DNA from: Amblyornis subalaris
Lineage: Eukaryota; Chordata; Aves; Passeriformes; Ptilonorhynchidae
Length of the DNA stretch: 64,000 nucleotides
Direction of reading: 5' to 3'
NCBI GenBank assembly: GCA_018881555.1
Contig: JACAXG010000014.1
Location: forward strand, 498,586-562,585
The position numbers and the translations under genes were made by a program. How positions within the stretch are numbered: the stretch's first letter is position 1; each line of letters begins with the position of its first letter. Below, piece by piece: positions 13,001 through 22,885 of the stretch. The notes beneath the pieces are model-generated. The model was not told the DNA's origin and ran no database searches. It was given only the letters and a program-made list of their open reading frames with translations.

Positions 13001-16000
13001 TGGGTTACTAAGCTCAATAGTCACTTAGAACAGGAGCTTGAAAATATGTCTGGCACCACTTGAATATTACTTGTTGTTGTTATGATGATGATGATCCAGC
13101 AGCAGCATTCTGTGTGCTTGCATCCTCTCCACACTGCTGCCAGTGTTGCCAGACCTGGTGTAGATGTGCTCCAGCTGGTTGGTCCATGGATGTGCTGGTA
13201 TTCCGTCTGCATCCTGCTGGTTGATCCATGTGTTGCAGTTTAAGTAGCTGCAATTTTAAGATAATTTTCTGGCCTTTCTGATGTTTCAGTGAAGTACTTC
13301 ATTACTTATATCCTGATACTCTGAGCTGTCCTTGTGCTCCAGCTGACCATAGCCTGCAGAAGGTACCTGCTAAGGAGGTACACACAGCCGGGGTGTGCCT
13401 GAAGCTGCCAGTGGGAATTACCAGACTCCAGCTGGCTTTTACATCATTGCCAACGACAAAGCAACTGTCTGTCCTTGAATAATTCAGTAGGAAAATGAGC
13501 ATTGTTTATGAGTTAGCAAGGCATGAACGTCAGTAACATCGCCTTTTGCTGTGTGTTTTAGGAATATGCCCAGGCCAGCTCATACAGAGTGCCTGCCCCC
13601 TGCTCCGCGCTGCCGTCCNCGCTGGGGAACGCAGCCCCCCCGGCCCTGTGGGGGTTCAGCGTGGGGGGGGCCCTGCCACCGCCCAGCTTCTTCCTGCAGA
13701 GCCAGCCCCTCGCCCCAGGTATGCGCGGCTGCGGGGGCACGGCCTGGGGACGGGGGCCCCCGTCCTGCTCCTCTCCCCGACGCGGGCGGTGTCCGACGGT
13801 GCCGTGTGGTTGGTTCCTTCGTCAGCCGTGGGGTCTCCAAGGGCTCCTCTGCTCTCAGCCCTGTCTCTGTTAAGGTGTTGAGGTTTTTGGGTAGATAAGC
13901 CAGAACGAGCTCCTGTGGTGGCAGTGTCAGAGAGCTGGTGGGGTCCAGTGAGGACTGGAGCAATTTAAGGAATAAAGGCGCTTTGGATTATTTCTTCTTT
14001 AATTTGTACCAAGAGNTGTGGTGGCTAATTTGCCATCTACTGGATGGAATAAATCCATGGGCTCACATTTTTCCAGCATTTTGGATATGTGCTATATTTT
14101 GTGTAGCGTTACTTTATTTCTTCCAGTTAGTGAATTACAGTTTAACAGGGATTTACTGTCTCCAGAGGGCAGCAGTGTGTGATGATTTGAGAAACACTAT
14201 TGTGGCTTCTCCAAAATTATGCAGGAGAAGTTTAAAAGCTTGGTTCCAATTAAAAATGTTAAATATTTTTTTCTCAAGCTCCAAATGCAATTTATCTTTA
14301 TTATAACTGTGTAAAGTCTTGAAAATTTACCAGAGAGTGGTGAAAAAGTTTAAGAAATGCTGCTTTTGAAAATGAATGTATAAGATTACCTTTGTAAGTC
14401 TGATAGAGAGATACATGGTTTTTATCAAATAGCAGAGTGCATAAACTGCTGCCATCTCATTATAAAATTGNCTTGACGTATTAAGATATTCGTATCATGC
14501 TTTTGATCTGACACGCAACTTCTGTTCAGCAGTAGTGAGATGTTTTATGTGACACAAAACATACAGCAACCCACAGTGCTTGAGCTTTTCGTTCTCATTT
14601 ACAAGAGGCAGTCTTCAAAGTTACTTTGCCCATTTGAAATTTTCAGGCCAGAAATCTGGTTTAATCTAGACTGTGCCTTTGCAGAGATGCATTTATCANC
14701 CTTGTGCAGAGCTGATGTATTAGCAATGCTCTGTACCGGTAACACTCTTCGGGAAGGCAGTGGATGCATCTGTGTTTTGGGTGGTTTTCAGGTGGTTCCA
14801 GGCTGGACCCAACAGGCTCCTTTGCGCCAAGCAACACGAAGCAAGCCCTGTCCACCCTGCTGCAGCGGCGCTCGGGCTCCGTGGTGCCGCCGCCCGCTGT
14901 GCCCGGGGTCGCGCCGCGGCAGCAGCTGCTCCACGCCAAGCTCCTGCAGCAAGAGCAGCAGCGGCTCCTGCGCCAGCAGGCACGGGCTCTCCAGCAGGTT
15001 TGTCCAACCCCTTGGCCTGAGGAGCAGCACTGGGGCTTTGCCTCGAGCTGGGGCTGTGTCCCCTGCCTGGCTTACAGTGCGGAGCCAGCTGATAGTTATA
15101 TTGCAACAATTCCCCAAATATTGGTTAACTGGGGACAACTGCCTTTAGACTTCATTTGGTGTCTTAGTCCCTCGATTCTTCCCATGTTCCAGAATTCTCT
15201 GAGCCNGTCCAGGCAAGCTCTGTAAAGGTGCTGCACAGCTCCACTAACACGCCAGCTGAATCGTCTGTGTTCCTTGTGTTGTTGCTACATTCTCACCTGT
15301 ACTTTCCCTGCAGGATGTCTGCAGTTCTGCTGTACCCCTTCAGGATGGCTTTGACAACATAATGGTAACCATTCAGAGACCATGACCTTCTCTTTATTTT
15401 TCTTTCGCCCGAACATGCATTCCTTTCGCCACTCAGGCTGCACTCTGCTTCTGACGGGAATGACACTGCTTTGGGGTGCTCACCTAGGACCACNGCGGCT
15501 GCATGGGGGAGGCTGCAAATACACTTGTGCACAGAGAAAAATTTTTACTTACAAGTATTTCCAGTAATTGCATTACTGGTCAATTCTTTCCTCTTCTAAT
15601 GTGTTTCTTGCTGTGGAAGATAAGAGCAGTTGCAGGATGTGCCCGAGGCCATGTGTGTCTGAGCATGGCTGAGTGTTCTGCACTCACAGAATGGGTCATT
15701 ATTGGAATAACTAGATCTTGTTACTTCCAAACCCGGTAACAGCCAACACTTACCTACTAAATCATTGACTTTCATAGAATTCAGTTGTTTCTGGGAAAAA
15801 CCATGATGCTATGAGGTTTCATCCCTCATATCTGTGCTGGAAAGCTTTCCAGATAATAATGAGTGAAGCTGTTCTAGAATTGGTCTGCAGGACTTTGGTC
15901 CTGTCTCGGGGTAACTCCCACACTGTTAAAAGCCCTTCTTGGTAAGGCAAAGCCAAATGTGCATTTAAAGAGGCTTTGCTATTGACCCCGTTGTCCATAT

Positions 16001-19000
16001 TTCATATGTGTGCAACCATTGCTGGTGTTACTGTGGGCATGTCAGAATGGGAGGGGATCCAACACCCTGTTTGCAGTTAATTAGGCACACTTGGATTTGC
16101 AGCAGGTACACAGGGAGGGCTCTCCAATCCTTCTCCAACTGGTAGCCCAAGTTGTGATGTTGCAGCTTGCAGCATGTTATCAAAATCACTTTTAACCTTA
16201 ATTTATGCATCTCTATAAGGATATCCTGGCTAGAATGGCAAAGGCTTTGTTGGAGGACTTGGATTTGTATTTGGTTTTTTGGGGAACCAGGCAGCTGCAG
16301 GAAGGATCATTGCTGCTTCCGGCTCCTGTCTATCACTGATCTTTTTCAGTGGAATGCTTTTAAAAATGGCCAAGTGCAGCANCCCAGTTACACAGGAGAC
16401 ACGTGGATTGGTTGTATCCTTGGCACTTTCTCATTCACCAGGTTTTTATAATCTTGGTCATGAAATTAAGTCTAACAGTGAATTTCTTTTTTCTCATGCT
16501 TCAAAACATGCTGCAGCAGTTATAGTTGAAATCTTTAAATGATTTGCCCTTAACTGGGCACAAATACTGAGGTGATTTGGATGGACAAGTGAGGCTGGCT
16601 GCTGATCGTGACACAGAATGTTGTTCCCAGCTGCACTGGTTGGAGCTGGGGCTGCTTGCATTACCCGTTTGTCATACTGGTGTTTTGTATGTCATCATCA
16701 AATTCACTTGTCAGCATTTTGCCTGCTCCATCTGGGGGAAGCTGGGAACCAGGTATCCTGAGAAAGATTCATCACCTGTGTGGTTATACCAGAGACTGTC
16801 TCTCACTCTGAGCTTCCTGTGTGATTTAATGTACTGGCCTCAAGACAGACAGAATATTTCTTTTCTAATCCTTTGTGAAACCCCGTTTAAAGGGTCTCTG
16901 CAAGCCCTCTGCAGTGAAGGGCTGCCTCCTCCCTGTGGCAATGTCAGAGTGTGTCAGGCACCAACAGTCCGTGCTTCACGCCCTGTGAGTGAACCCAGCG
17001 CGGCAGTTCAGCGCTGAGCCCCGGTGCTGTCGTGAAGGAAACGGTTGGCACTCTGTGACCCTTTAGGACACACCTTGGTGGGCTTTGTGTCCAGAACCAG
17101 ACTTGTTTGAGGTGTATCTGATGGTGCTGTGTGTTGCAGGGGCAGCCGATGGACCAAGCTGCTGTCTTCACTCCCCAGGCTCGACCCCCGTTGCAGCTCC
17201 AGCAGTACCCGGGGTTNCAGCAGGCACAGGTACTGCGTCATCCCACAGAGCCCCTGCATGGAAATGCTGACAGACAGATCTCTTTCCCCTGGCCTGCTCC
17301 TCTGCCTGTGGCCTGGGGTTCCAACGAGGCCTCCTCCTGGGATGCTTGTGGTCTCTGCTTGCAATAGCTCATGAACATTTTTAACATGGCCACTTCCCAG
17401 TTTTTCTTGATGATGTTGCTGGGAACAACAAGCTTACTTCATCAGTAAGCTGGATATTTGGCCAGTTTTTGGTGAGACAGTTTTAGCAGTAACTCTTGAT
17501 TATGGCATGGTCATTTTGGGACTTAAGATTTTGGGGCGATAGGAGGAAAATAGGAGTGGAGTTGAGGAGCAGAGCCCTGCTCCTGCTCAGTGCCTCTCAG
17601 GAAAGAAGCACAGTGTGAGTTCCCACCTGTGCGTGTGGCCACGTGTGGCTGTGACCGTGTGTGACTGTTGTGACCGCATGAGACTGTATGACCGTGCGTG
17701 ACCGTGTGTCAGCTGCCTGACGCCACAGACAGAGGGGTGTCCCAGCGGCGTGGGGNACGCGTGGGGCAGTGTGTGGGGCAGCCCTGCCCCTCCGCATCTT
17801 GCCTCCGGTTCTCGGGGCTGCGTGTCCCGCACAAGCAGCCTGTGTCCCGTGCGGCTGGGCCGTCTCCCGCAGGGCCCGGTGCAGTCAGTGCTGTGTTTTC
17901 CCGCAGAGCCTGCCCCCCGGCTACGCCCTGTACGGCGGCGCCGTGCCGATGCAGCAGCAGCAGCAGCAGCAGCAGCAGCCCGGCGTGGGGCTGTCCCCGG
18001 GCCCTGCGCTGATGGAGCGGCTGCGGCAGGGCCAGCACCCCGGGTACCTCCAGCAGCTGCCGCACTACGGCCCCGCTCCGGCCCCGCGGTGAGCACGGCA
18101 CCTCCGCCGCTGGGAGCAGCGTGGGTGATGCTTTGTTTNAAGTAAAGTTTATTAATAACAGAGTCATAGAATCAGAATGGGTTGGGTTNGAAGGGACCTT
18201 AAAGATCATCCAGTTCCAACCCCTGCCATGGGCAGGGACACCTTCCACTATCCCAGGTTGCTCATTAATCAAAGTGAGGTTAACGGGTCTAGTTAGCAAT
18301 AAATATTCCTTTCTCTACAATATCCTAGTGTTTTCTCCTCATTTAGTTTTTATTTTAAGTTGATCTTGGCACACCTTTTAGTCCAGTTGTCCTGTGTGTT
18401 TGTGAAACAAAAAATCACTTAAAGATGGCTGTTGGATCCTATTTCCTTACAAGCACAGATGTGGGATCCATATTACACAAACACGTGTGGTACTAAACAA
18501 TCAATATTCCAGGTTTGCCAAAGAGAGTGTAGTCAAGAAAGCACAAGACCAACTTGGTAGAAGTCTGTCAAAGGTAAACAGAGCTGGCAGAGTGGAGAAT
18601 TGGAGTTTCTGATGAATCAGATTTCTTTTCTGAGAGCCTGAAACAGTCCAACTAATGGTCCAGCTTTGTAGTCATAAGCAGAATATGGCATGTCATGTAT
18701 GGAGCTGTGCAATTCTCCCTCAACCCCTGGGGTTTTTCTAATGAAATCGGTGTTTCTGGAGTTGTGAACATTATGTATATTCTGCAATAGTTAGTGATTC
18801 CTTAACTTCTTTTAAATTCTTGCAAGCCTGGATATCATAANAGTATTCCAAATCTTGGGTTTGCTTGCACCTCTTCAAAAAGTTTGGCCTTTGCTTGATT
18901 TACAGCCTTGTGTGCAAACCTACAGGGTCCCTTGCATTAGGAATGAAGCTGCCAACCTGGATTACCTCGTCTGTGCTGAGCTAACCAGCTAGGCTAAATT

Positions 19001-22000
19001 GCTGACATAGTTAACATTTTTCAGTATGTTAGAAAAGGACTATTTATTTCAGGGTTTTTCATTATTTTAGAAAGTGAAAAGTCTACTTGTGATGGCTGAT
19101 TTTCAATTATGGTATTGGAACACTGAGATGTTTTGGGCTGGAGAACATTTTGGCGGAATTGTTTAGGATGTAGAAACTCGCCCCCCTTCCTAGCAAAGTA
19201 AGAGCCGAATGCTTGGACCTGTTCCTGTTCAGAGGAACATGTTACTGCCTACACCAGTCACTGGGCAAAAGTATGGCACAGCTCTGTTATGCAATGTTTT
19301 TCAAAGCATTCATAGCTGGAAAGACGTTCTTCCTGTAAAATGTAACGCCTCTTAAGCCTGTGGCAGTCGGATGGCGCGGCTGTAGCTGAGCTCTCCCAGA
19401 CTATTTTGCTCTGCCTGTAAATGAAGTCTAATCCATTATTTTTCCCCCCTCAGACTGAGCCACCAGCCTCTGCAGCCCAGTTCGCTGTCCGGAGCGGGGC
19501 TGGCCGCGGGGCTGGGCCCGNGGCAGCCGGAGCCGGGCGCACCGAGGCAGCAGCAGCTGCGGCACCTGCGGCTCTGCCAGGTGAGGGCTCGGCCGCGCCG
19601 CTCCGGGGCCGCGGCAGCGCAGGGGCTGTGAGCGCTCTGTGCCCGTGTGGGTGTTACACGCTCGCTCGCGCGTCTTTGAGCCTGAAACTCCAGAGCCTGG
19701 TGCTGTAAGCCCCACCTGTCTTTACCTGGGCGCAGTCATTCTTTGTTTGCTTTTGGGACCGCCCGAAGGGAGCCCAGGACAAAGGCGTGCATGCCGCGTT
19801 GCCTGGCTGCCCGCGGGCCGTGTCCCGGCTGTGTCAGAGCCCCTCTTCTCTCAGGTGCAGCAGCAGCAGCCGCCGGCGCCTGGANTCCAGCCCGTGCCGC
19901 CACAGCAGGCGCTGGTGAGCGAAGGCGACCACGCGTGTTTTGGGGAGCTGTGAGGGGAGGGACAGGGTGGGCTTTGTCCCCTGGTGACAGAGAAGTGAAC
20001 CCTTGGCCTCACGAGGTGCTGGTGGTTGGCGTTGCTCCCTGTCACCACGCTCGTGCTGTGTTTGTGGAGCACCCCTGCTCCCTGGAAGCTCCATCACGGC
20101 CAAACTCCAGTCCCTGCCATGTCCCATCACAGGTGACGGTTCCTGGCTTGGGGCCTTTGATTTTTAGGCTGTACTGCTAACAGGCTAGGGAGAAAATGGA
20201 GTTTATTGTTTGAAGATCCTTTTGAATTAAATTGTTAAGTCATAAACCAGAGTTGCATGAAGACAGCTGAATAAACTGAATTACTTTTGAGACTCAACTT
20301 TCTGCTGGATTGAAGCCTTTGATGGGTTAGGGAATGATTTTACCCAATCACTGTCACTGCCAAATCATTTTTCGATCTCATTATGCTTGTTTCCTTTATT
20401 TCCACAGTNTTCCCAAACATATTTAAGGTAGATGAGGATAACTAGGAAAAGTTTGCAATAGAGAAGTAGAGAAAATACAGTAATGCTGAAATTGCAGGTT
20501 TTGTGTTTAAAAGCATTACTCTTAAATAATTTTCGTCCATTTATGAGTTTTTCTCAATAGTTTTTATATCTGGAACAAACCGATGGGAGAGTGTCACTGC
20601 GATGGGCACCTGCCCAGCACAGACTCCGCTGCCAGCACCTGCAGAGCAGAAGGTGCTGTGTGTTGGGTTTGTGTCTCCCAAAAACCCCAGTGTGCTGGGT
20701 AATGCCTTTGACTAACCTCAGCAGTTACTATGGCCTCGTAGTCAGGAGATTACACAACATAGTTTAAGTGAAGGATTTGGTTTCAGAGAGGGAGAAGATG
20801 CTGAANTCTTGTAAAACACTGAAACTGCCTTCAGTAAGCACAGGGTTTCGCTAAGCAAAGCTCGGGTGGTTTCTATAGCGCCCACGGAGTTATTAGGATA
20901 TGGGATTACTCCAGTTTTATTCAGCACATCAGGTGTCCAGGCTGCATCGTGTATCCTTGTGCAGAAGAATCACTTAATTAAAAGCATTAGAAGCATGTGT
21001 GNTTTCACCAGGTCTTATGAGAAAAAAGACCTGGGGATTTAGGAGGCAGATCTGTAAAGCTGAGAGAACAGAGATGGATGGTAGAGGCTGCTAATCCCAT
21101 TGGACTCAATGCCACGGCCACAGTGGGGCCTCCCCGAAGCCTTCTCTTCTGCAGGCTGAATCNCCCCGTGTGAGATTTCAGGGAAGGAAGAGAACAGATG
21201 TTCTGAGAGTTCTAAGGGTACTCCCTGTCCTGTGCTGTTAAACCCAGATCAGGGTGCCTGCCTGCCCTCACTGCCCTCCCCACCTCCTGGTCACTGCCTA
21301 GGGCCGCACAGTCGACCACCCCCGGATACCTGCCATGGCTCGGGTGCTGTGGGATTTGTTATTTGCTGTGGCACGGGCGCTGTGGGATTTGTTACTAGCT
21401 GTGGCTCGGGCACTGTGGGATTTGTTACNTGCCGTGGCACGGGCGCTGTGGGATTTGTTACTAGCTGTGGCTCGGGCACTGCGGGATTTGTTATTTGCCG
21501 TGGCACGGGCGCTGTGGGATTTGTTATTTGCCGTGGCACGGGCGCTGTGGGATTTGTTATTTGCCATGGCACGGGCGCTGTGGGATTTGTTATTTGCCAT
21601 GGCTTGGGCGCTGTGGGATTTGTTACCTGCCATGGCTCGGGCGCTATGGGATTTGTTACCTGCTGTGGCACGGGCGCTGTGGGCTTTGTTCACCTTTCCC
21701 ATTCCCGTGGCAGTTCCCAAGGCCAGGCCTGCAGCAGACCCAGCAGCAGCAGCAGACGGCGGCGCTGGTCAGGCAGCTCCAGAAGCAGCTCTCCAGTAAG
21801 TGTGTGTGTGCAGACACATGAAAATGGGTGTGAACATGGAATTGTCTTTCTGGAGACCTCCTGCCTATTTACCTGCTGCTAGAGGTACATGGAGGCCGTT
21901 CACCTACTGACAACTGGATGCCTGTCCCAGTCTGGGTGTGGCACCAAAGCCCCATGCTGGAGCACTCCGTGGGGCCCCACTGGTCCCCAGGGCAGCCCCG

Positions 22001-22232
22001 GGACTGTGACTGGGGCCCACTCACCTTCCCCAGTCCCCTGCAGGAAAAGTCCCCTGCAGGAAAAGTCCCCAGGGAAGTGAGTGGATGAGGATGTGCTGAT
22101 GGTTGCTTGCCACTGCTGCACCAAATACACGTATTTTTCCGTATTTTGGTACAGTCACCCCCTTTGCTTCCTCCACCAGGTAACCAGCCACAGCAGGGGG
22201 TGAGCCAGTATGGGCACCCCCCCCACTTCTGA
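920..22232 (+). CDS. MED12L: MED12L, Mediator complex subunit 12-like, C-terminal half (23 exons)
   Basis: MED12-family proteins anchor the Mediator kinase module (CDK8/CDK19, cyclin C, MED13) in the nucleus and tune RNA polymerase II transcription. Twenty-three exons read in one continuous frame, about 1074 residues to the stop at 22230-22232, and match the C-terminal half of human MED12L almost line by line from [11 protein letters not shown] to the terminal YGHPPHF. The 5' half lies upstream of the window. The first part continues the conserved helical core. The exon at 12170 onwards is the PQL region, with an acidic E-run and a basic [11 protein letters not shown] stretch. The last exons are a Q-rich OPA-like tail with a nine-Q run. 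I prefer MED12L to MED12 because of wording such as DLSNASQGG and the synteny with IGSF10. The intron after exon 14 uses a GC donor. The P2RY12/13/14 and GPR87 genes that sit inside mammalian MED12L introns are not in this part. Confidence 0.96.
1924..2044 (+). CDS. MED12L: MED12L exon b
   Basis: Acceptor cctccag ends at 1923 and donor gtaaga starts at 2045. It encodes [16 protein letters not shown] through ALPSLLAA and ends one base into a codon. Confidence 0.95.
2742..2843 (+). CDS. MED12L: MED12L exon c
   Basis: Acceptor tccacag ends at 2741 and donor gtgagt starts at 2844. It encodes [19 protein letters not shown] through CLFPEET, joining in frame to exon b through a split Ala codon. Confidence 0.95.
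4214..4327 (+). CDS. MED12L: MED12L exon d
   Basis: Acceptor tccatag ends at 4213 and donor gtaaga starts at 4328. It encodes [20 protein letters not shown] through AVLKAILML, matching human MED12L nearly residue for residue. Confidence 0.95.
5484..5683 (+). CDS. MED12L: MED12L exon e
   Basis: Acceptor gccccacag ends at 5483 and donor gtaatg starts at 5684. It encodes [18 protein letters not shown] through [12 protein letters not shown]. The middle (residues around [15 protein letters not shown]) is more divergent from human than the flanks. Confidence 0.95.
5992..6180 (+). CDS. MED12L: MED12L exon f
   Basis: Acceptor ccttacag ends at 5991 and donor gtaggg starts at 6181. It encodes [15 protein letters not shown] through [14 protein letters not shown], 63 whole codons. 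Confidence 0.95.
6526..6600 (+). CDS. MED12L: MED12L exon g
   Basis: A short 75-base exon. Acceptor ttccctag ends at 6525 and donor gtgagt starts at 6601. It encodes [15 protein letters not shown] through KQCMKEP, phase 0 at both ends. Confidence 0.94.
6723..6913 (+). CDS. MED12L: MED12L exon h
   Basis: Acceptor tactgtag ends at 6722 and donor gtattt starts at 6914. It encodes [17 protein letters not shown] through [10 protein letters not shown]. The donor at 6914 is chosen over an upstream gtaaaa at 6895 because only the former restores KTFLSSSERRG across the junction. Confidence 0.93.
7238..7399 (+). CDS. MED12L: MED12L exon i
   Basis: Acceptor gctcctag ends at 7237 and donor gtacaa starts at 7400. 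It encodes [18 protein letters not shown] through [12 protein letters not shown]. One ambiguous base near 7324 falls in an expected Ala/Gly codon. Confidence 0.95.
8348..8459 (+). CDS. MED12L: MED12L exon j
   Basis: Acceptor ctcctaaag ends at 8347 and donor gtaaaa starts at 8460. It encodes [17 protein letters not shown] through SLQNQVTQ. The apparent ATG is internal and is not a start codon. Confidence 0.95.
9622..9711 (+). CDS. MED12L: MED12L exon k
   Basis: Acceptor cttcttag ends at 9621 and donor gtaaca starts at 9712. It encodes [18 protein letters not shown] through LQLRLNL, 30 codons. Confidence 0.95.
9920..10029 (+). CDS. MED12L: MED12L exon l
   Basis: Acceptor ttttgcag ends at 9919 and donor gtatgt starts at 10030. 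It encodes [19 protein letters not shown] through SGTVDLQTN. Confidence 0.95.
10361..10496 (+). CDS. MED12L: MED12L exon m
   Basis: Acceptor tactcccag ends at 10360 and donor gtaagt starts at 10497. It encodes [17 protein letters not shown] through YMNLVKKFK. Confidence 0.95.
11018..11179 (+). CDS. MED12L: MED12L exon n (GC donor)
   Basis: Acceptor ctccccag ends at 11017. It encodes [19 protein letters not shown] through [10 protein letters not shown]. The conserved junction [12 protein letters not shown] places the donor at AAACAG|gcaaga (11180), so the intron 11180-12169 is of GC-AG type. Confidence 0.93.
11491..11727 (+). repeat. CR1 LINE fragment, sense orientation
   Basis: Shows gcctggagaggagaaggctc, aagggaccccaagagagccg-type central CR1 sequence, aataaattcttccctgtgag and ggccctggcaca...ttgcccggagaagctgtgg. 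It stops before the 3' terminal repeat, so both ends are truncated. It lies in the GC-AG intron of MED12L. Confidence 0.88.
12170..12532 (+). CDS. MED12L: MED12L exon o (PQL region start)
   Basis: The longest MED12L exon in the window, 121 codons. Acceptor tgaaacag ends at 12169 and donor gtaagt starts at 12533. It encodes [28 protein letters not shown], an acidic [17 protein letters not shown] run and a basic [12 protein letters not shown] stretch that could serve as a nuclear localisation signal. Confidence 0.95.
13562..13718 (+). CDS. MED12L: MED12L exon p (GC-rich)
   Basis: Acceptor gttttag ends at 13561 and donor gtatgc starts at 13719. It encodes [13 protein letters not shown] through [13 protein letters not shown], aligning with the human EYPQ...YRVPPN...GFFLQNQSLTPG exon. 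Much more GC-rich than upstream exons and only partly conserved. Confidence 0.9.
14792..14997 (+). CDS. MED12L: MED12L exon q
   Basis: Acceptor gttttcag ends at 14791 and donor gtttgt starts at 14998. It encodes [27 protein letters not shown] and a Q-rich [19 protein letters not shown] segment. Confidence 0.92.
17140..17229 (+). CDS. MED12L: MED12L exon r
   Basis: Acceptor tgttgcag ends at 17139 and donor gtactg starts at 17230. It encodes [19 protein letters not shown], then QQYPGxQQAQ. The x is an N-containing codon at 17216-17218 (TTN). Confidence 0.92.
17907..18088 (+). CDS. MED12L: MED12L exon s (polyglutamine)
   Basis: Acceptor tttcccgcag ends at 17906 and donor gtgagc starts at 18089. 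It encodes [14 protein letters not shown], nine glutamines from uninterrupted CAG codons, and [16 protein letters not shown]. About 20 residues of the human sequence between the Q-run and LMERLRQ have no counterpart here. Confidence 0.9.
17952..17978 (+). repeat. MED12L: (CAG)9 trinucleotide repeat, coding
   Basis: Nine uninterrupted CAG codons encode nine glutamines in the MED12L OPA-like tail. Uninterrupted CAG runs are often length-polymorphic. Confidence 0.95.
18163..18264 (-). repeat. CR1 LINE 3' end, antisense
   Basis: Plus strand reads tcatagaatcagaatgggtt, ggaccttaaagatcatccag, ttccaacccctgccatgggc, agggacaccttccactatcc. This is the reverse complement of a CR1 3' end with its terminal octamer. 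It lies in a MED12L intron. Confidence 0.94.
19454..19580 (+). CDS. MED12L: MED12L exon t
   Basis: Acceptor cccctcag ends at 19453 and donor gtgagg starts at 19581. It encodes [19 protein letters not shown] through [10 protein letters not shown]. The counterpart of human LNHQALQQSP is clear. The rest is poorly conserved and very GC-rich. Confidence 0.85.
19855..19914 (+). CDS. MED12L: MED12L exon u (Q/P-rich)
   Basis: A 20-codon exon. Acceptor cttctctcag ends at 19854 and donor gtgagc starts at 19915. It encodes [10 protein letters not shown], an ambiguous codon, then QPVPPQQAL, corresponding to the human Q/P repeat before LFPRQGLQQ. Frame fits both neighbours. Confidence 0.85.
21335..21698 (+). 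repeat. 33-bp minisatellite, 11 copies
   Basis: Eleven tandem units of 33 bases, each close to TGGCnCGGGCGCTGTGGGAT then TTGTTAnnTGCCG. Unit starts fall at 21336 plus multiples of 33. The period is a multiple of three, so frames on both strands stay open and read as 11-residue protein repeats. That is an artefact, because the array is intronic and ends 15 bases before the exon at 21714. Units 2-3 and 4-5 share alternating variants, indicating a 66-bp higher-order step. Confidence 0.95.
21714..21795 (+). CDS. MED12L: MED12L exon v
   Basis: Acceptor cccgtggcag ends at 21713, immediately after a minisatellite, and donor gtaagt starts at 21796. It encodes [19 protein letters not shown] and RQLQKQLS, nearly identical to human. 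Confidence 0.94.
22037..22071 (+). repeat. 17-bp direct duplication
   Basis: The sequence cccctgcaggaaaagtc occurs twice in tandem in the last MED12L intron. Confidence 0.8.
22180..22232 (+). CDS. MED12L: MED12L terminal coding exon
   Basis: Acceptor ctccaccag ends at 22179. It encodes [17 protein letters not shown], then TGA at 22230-22232. The human protein ends in the same way (YGHPSHF). Confidence 0.95.
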
Positions 22233-22885
22233 CCGTGGTGGGAGGGGACGCACGGCATGTTTGCACCGAGGAACAGGACCCTGGAAATTCAATGCACTAG
22301 TCGTTGATGGACAGGAGAACAGGAGTTCTTGTCTTATTTCCGTCATTATTTTTGATGCAGTTGATGTGGATATGTAACAAGGTTGGGTTTTGGGTTTGGG
22401 GTTATTTTTGCGTTTAATTAGATTTCAACGTATGGACTTCCACGGGCCTGTTTGAAGAATGTTATTGCAGATTTTATGAATGTGGTGCTTTTTAGGTCCT
22501 GTTACTTTTAAAGAGGACAANGAAGGCTGGATTTATTTACTGGTGGGAAACACTTTTTTATTTTAATTTTCTTTTCTTAAAAGAACTGCACTGGACCAAA
22601 CTACTGAATGGAAAGGCACTTATGATTTTGGCATAAAAGTTAATTTGTTCATTAAAATGTTCATCTCTTTCTTCATTGGTAGAGCAAGCATCACTTTAAA
22701 TAATGTTTATTTGACTGTGACTTTCATATGCACTTTATAGAGTTCTTTGTTTAAAGTACCAATTCCTCTTGCTCCTATTGTGGTAAAAGGTGCTGAAGTG
22801 GGTTTATTGCTTGTATTATAACTTCTTAGCGTTTATATCAAAAGCCACAATGTAACATTAATAAACCTACTGGAAGCAGCAGTGG
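22233..22885 (+). other. MED12L: MED12L 3' untranslated region
   Basis: Follows the TGA without another exon. AT-rich in its second half, as expected of a vertebrate 3' UTR. The end is inferred from the AATAAA at 22860-22865. The true cleavage site cannot be seen from sequence alone. Confidence 0.75.
22860..22865 (+). terminator. MED12L: Poly(A) signal AATAAA for MED12L
   Basis: Canonical hexamer about 630 bases after the stop codon, in cattaataaacctactgg. A second plus-strand AATAAA at 23729-23734 could give a longer form. Confidence 0.7.

Larger units (their letters stand above)
1062..22179 (+). other. MED12L: MED12L introns
   Basis: Twenty-two introns of about 120 to 2140 bases separate the exons. 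The longest, 14998-17139, shows nothing recognisable. CR1 fragments lie in the introns ending at 12169 and 19453. The intron 19915-21713 ends in the 33-bp minisatellite. No snoRNA, microRNA hairpin or nested gene was recognised in any of them, though small RNAs would be easy to miss by eye. Confidence 0.6.

Noticed and set aside
21298..21720. Proteins of 11-residue repeats ([11 protein letters not shown]; minus strand [11 protein letters not shown]) as real genes or a CRISPR-like array
   Set aside because: They are readings of the 33-bp minisatellite whose period is a multiple of three. There are no unique spacers, and the array is intronic in MED12L.
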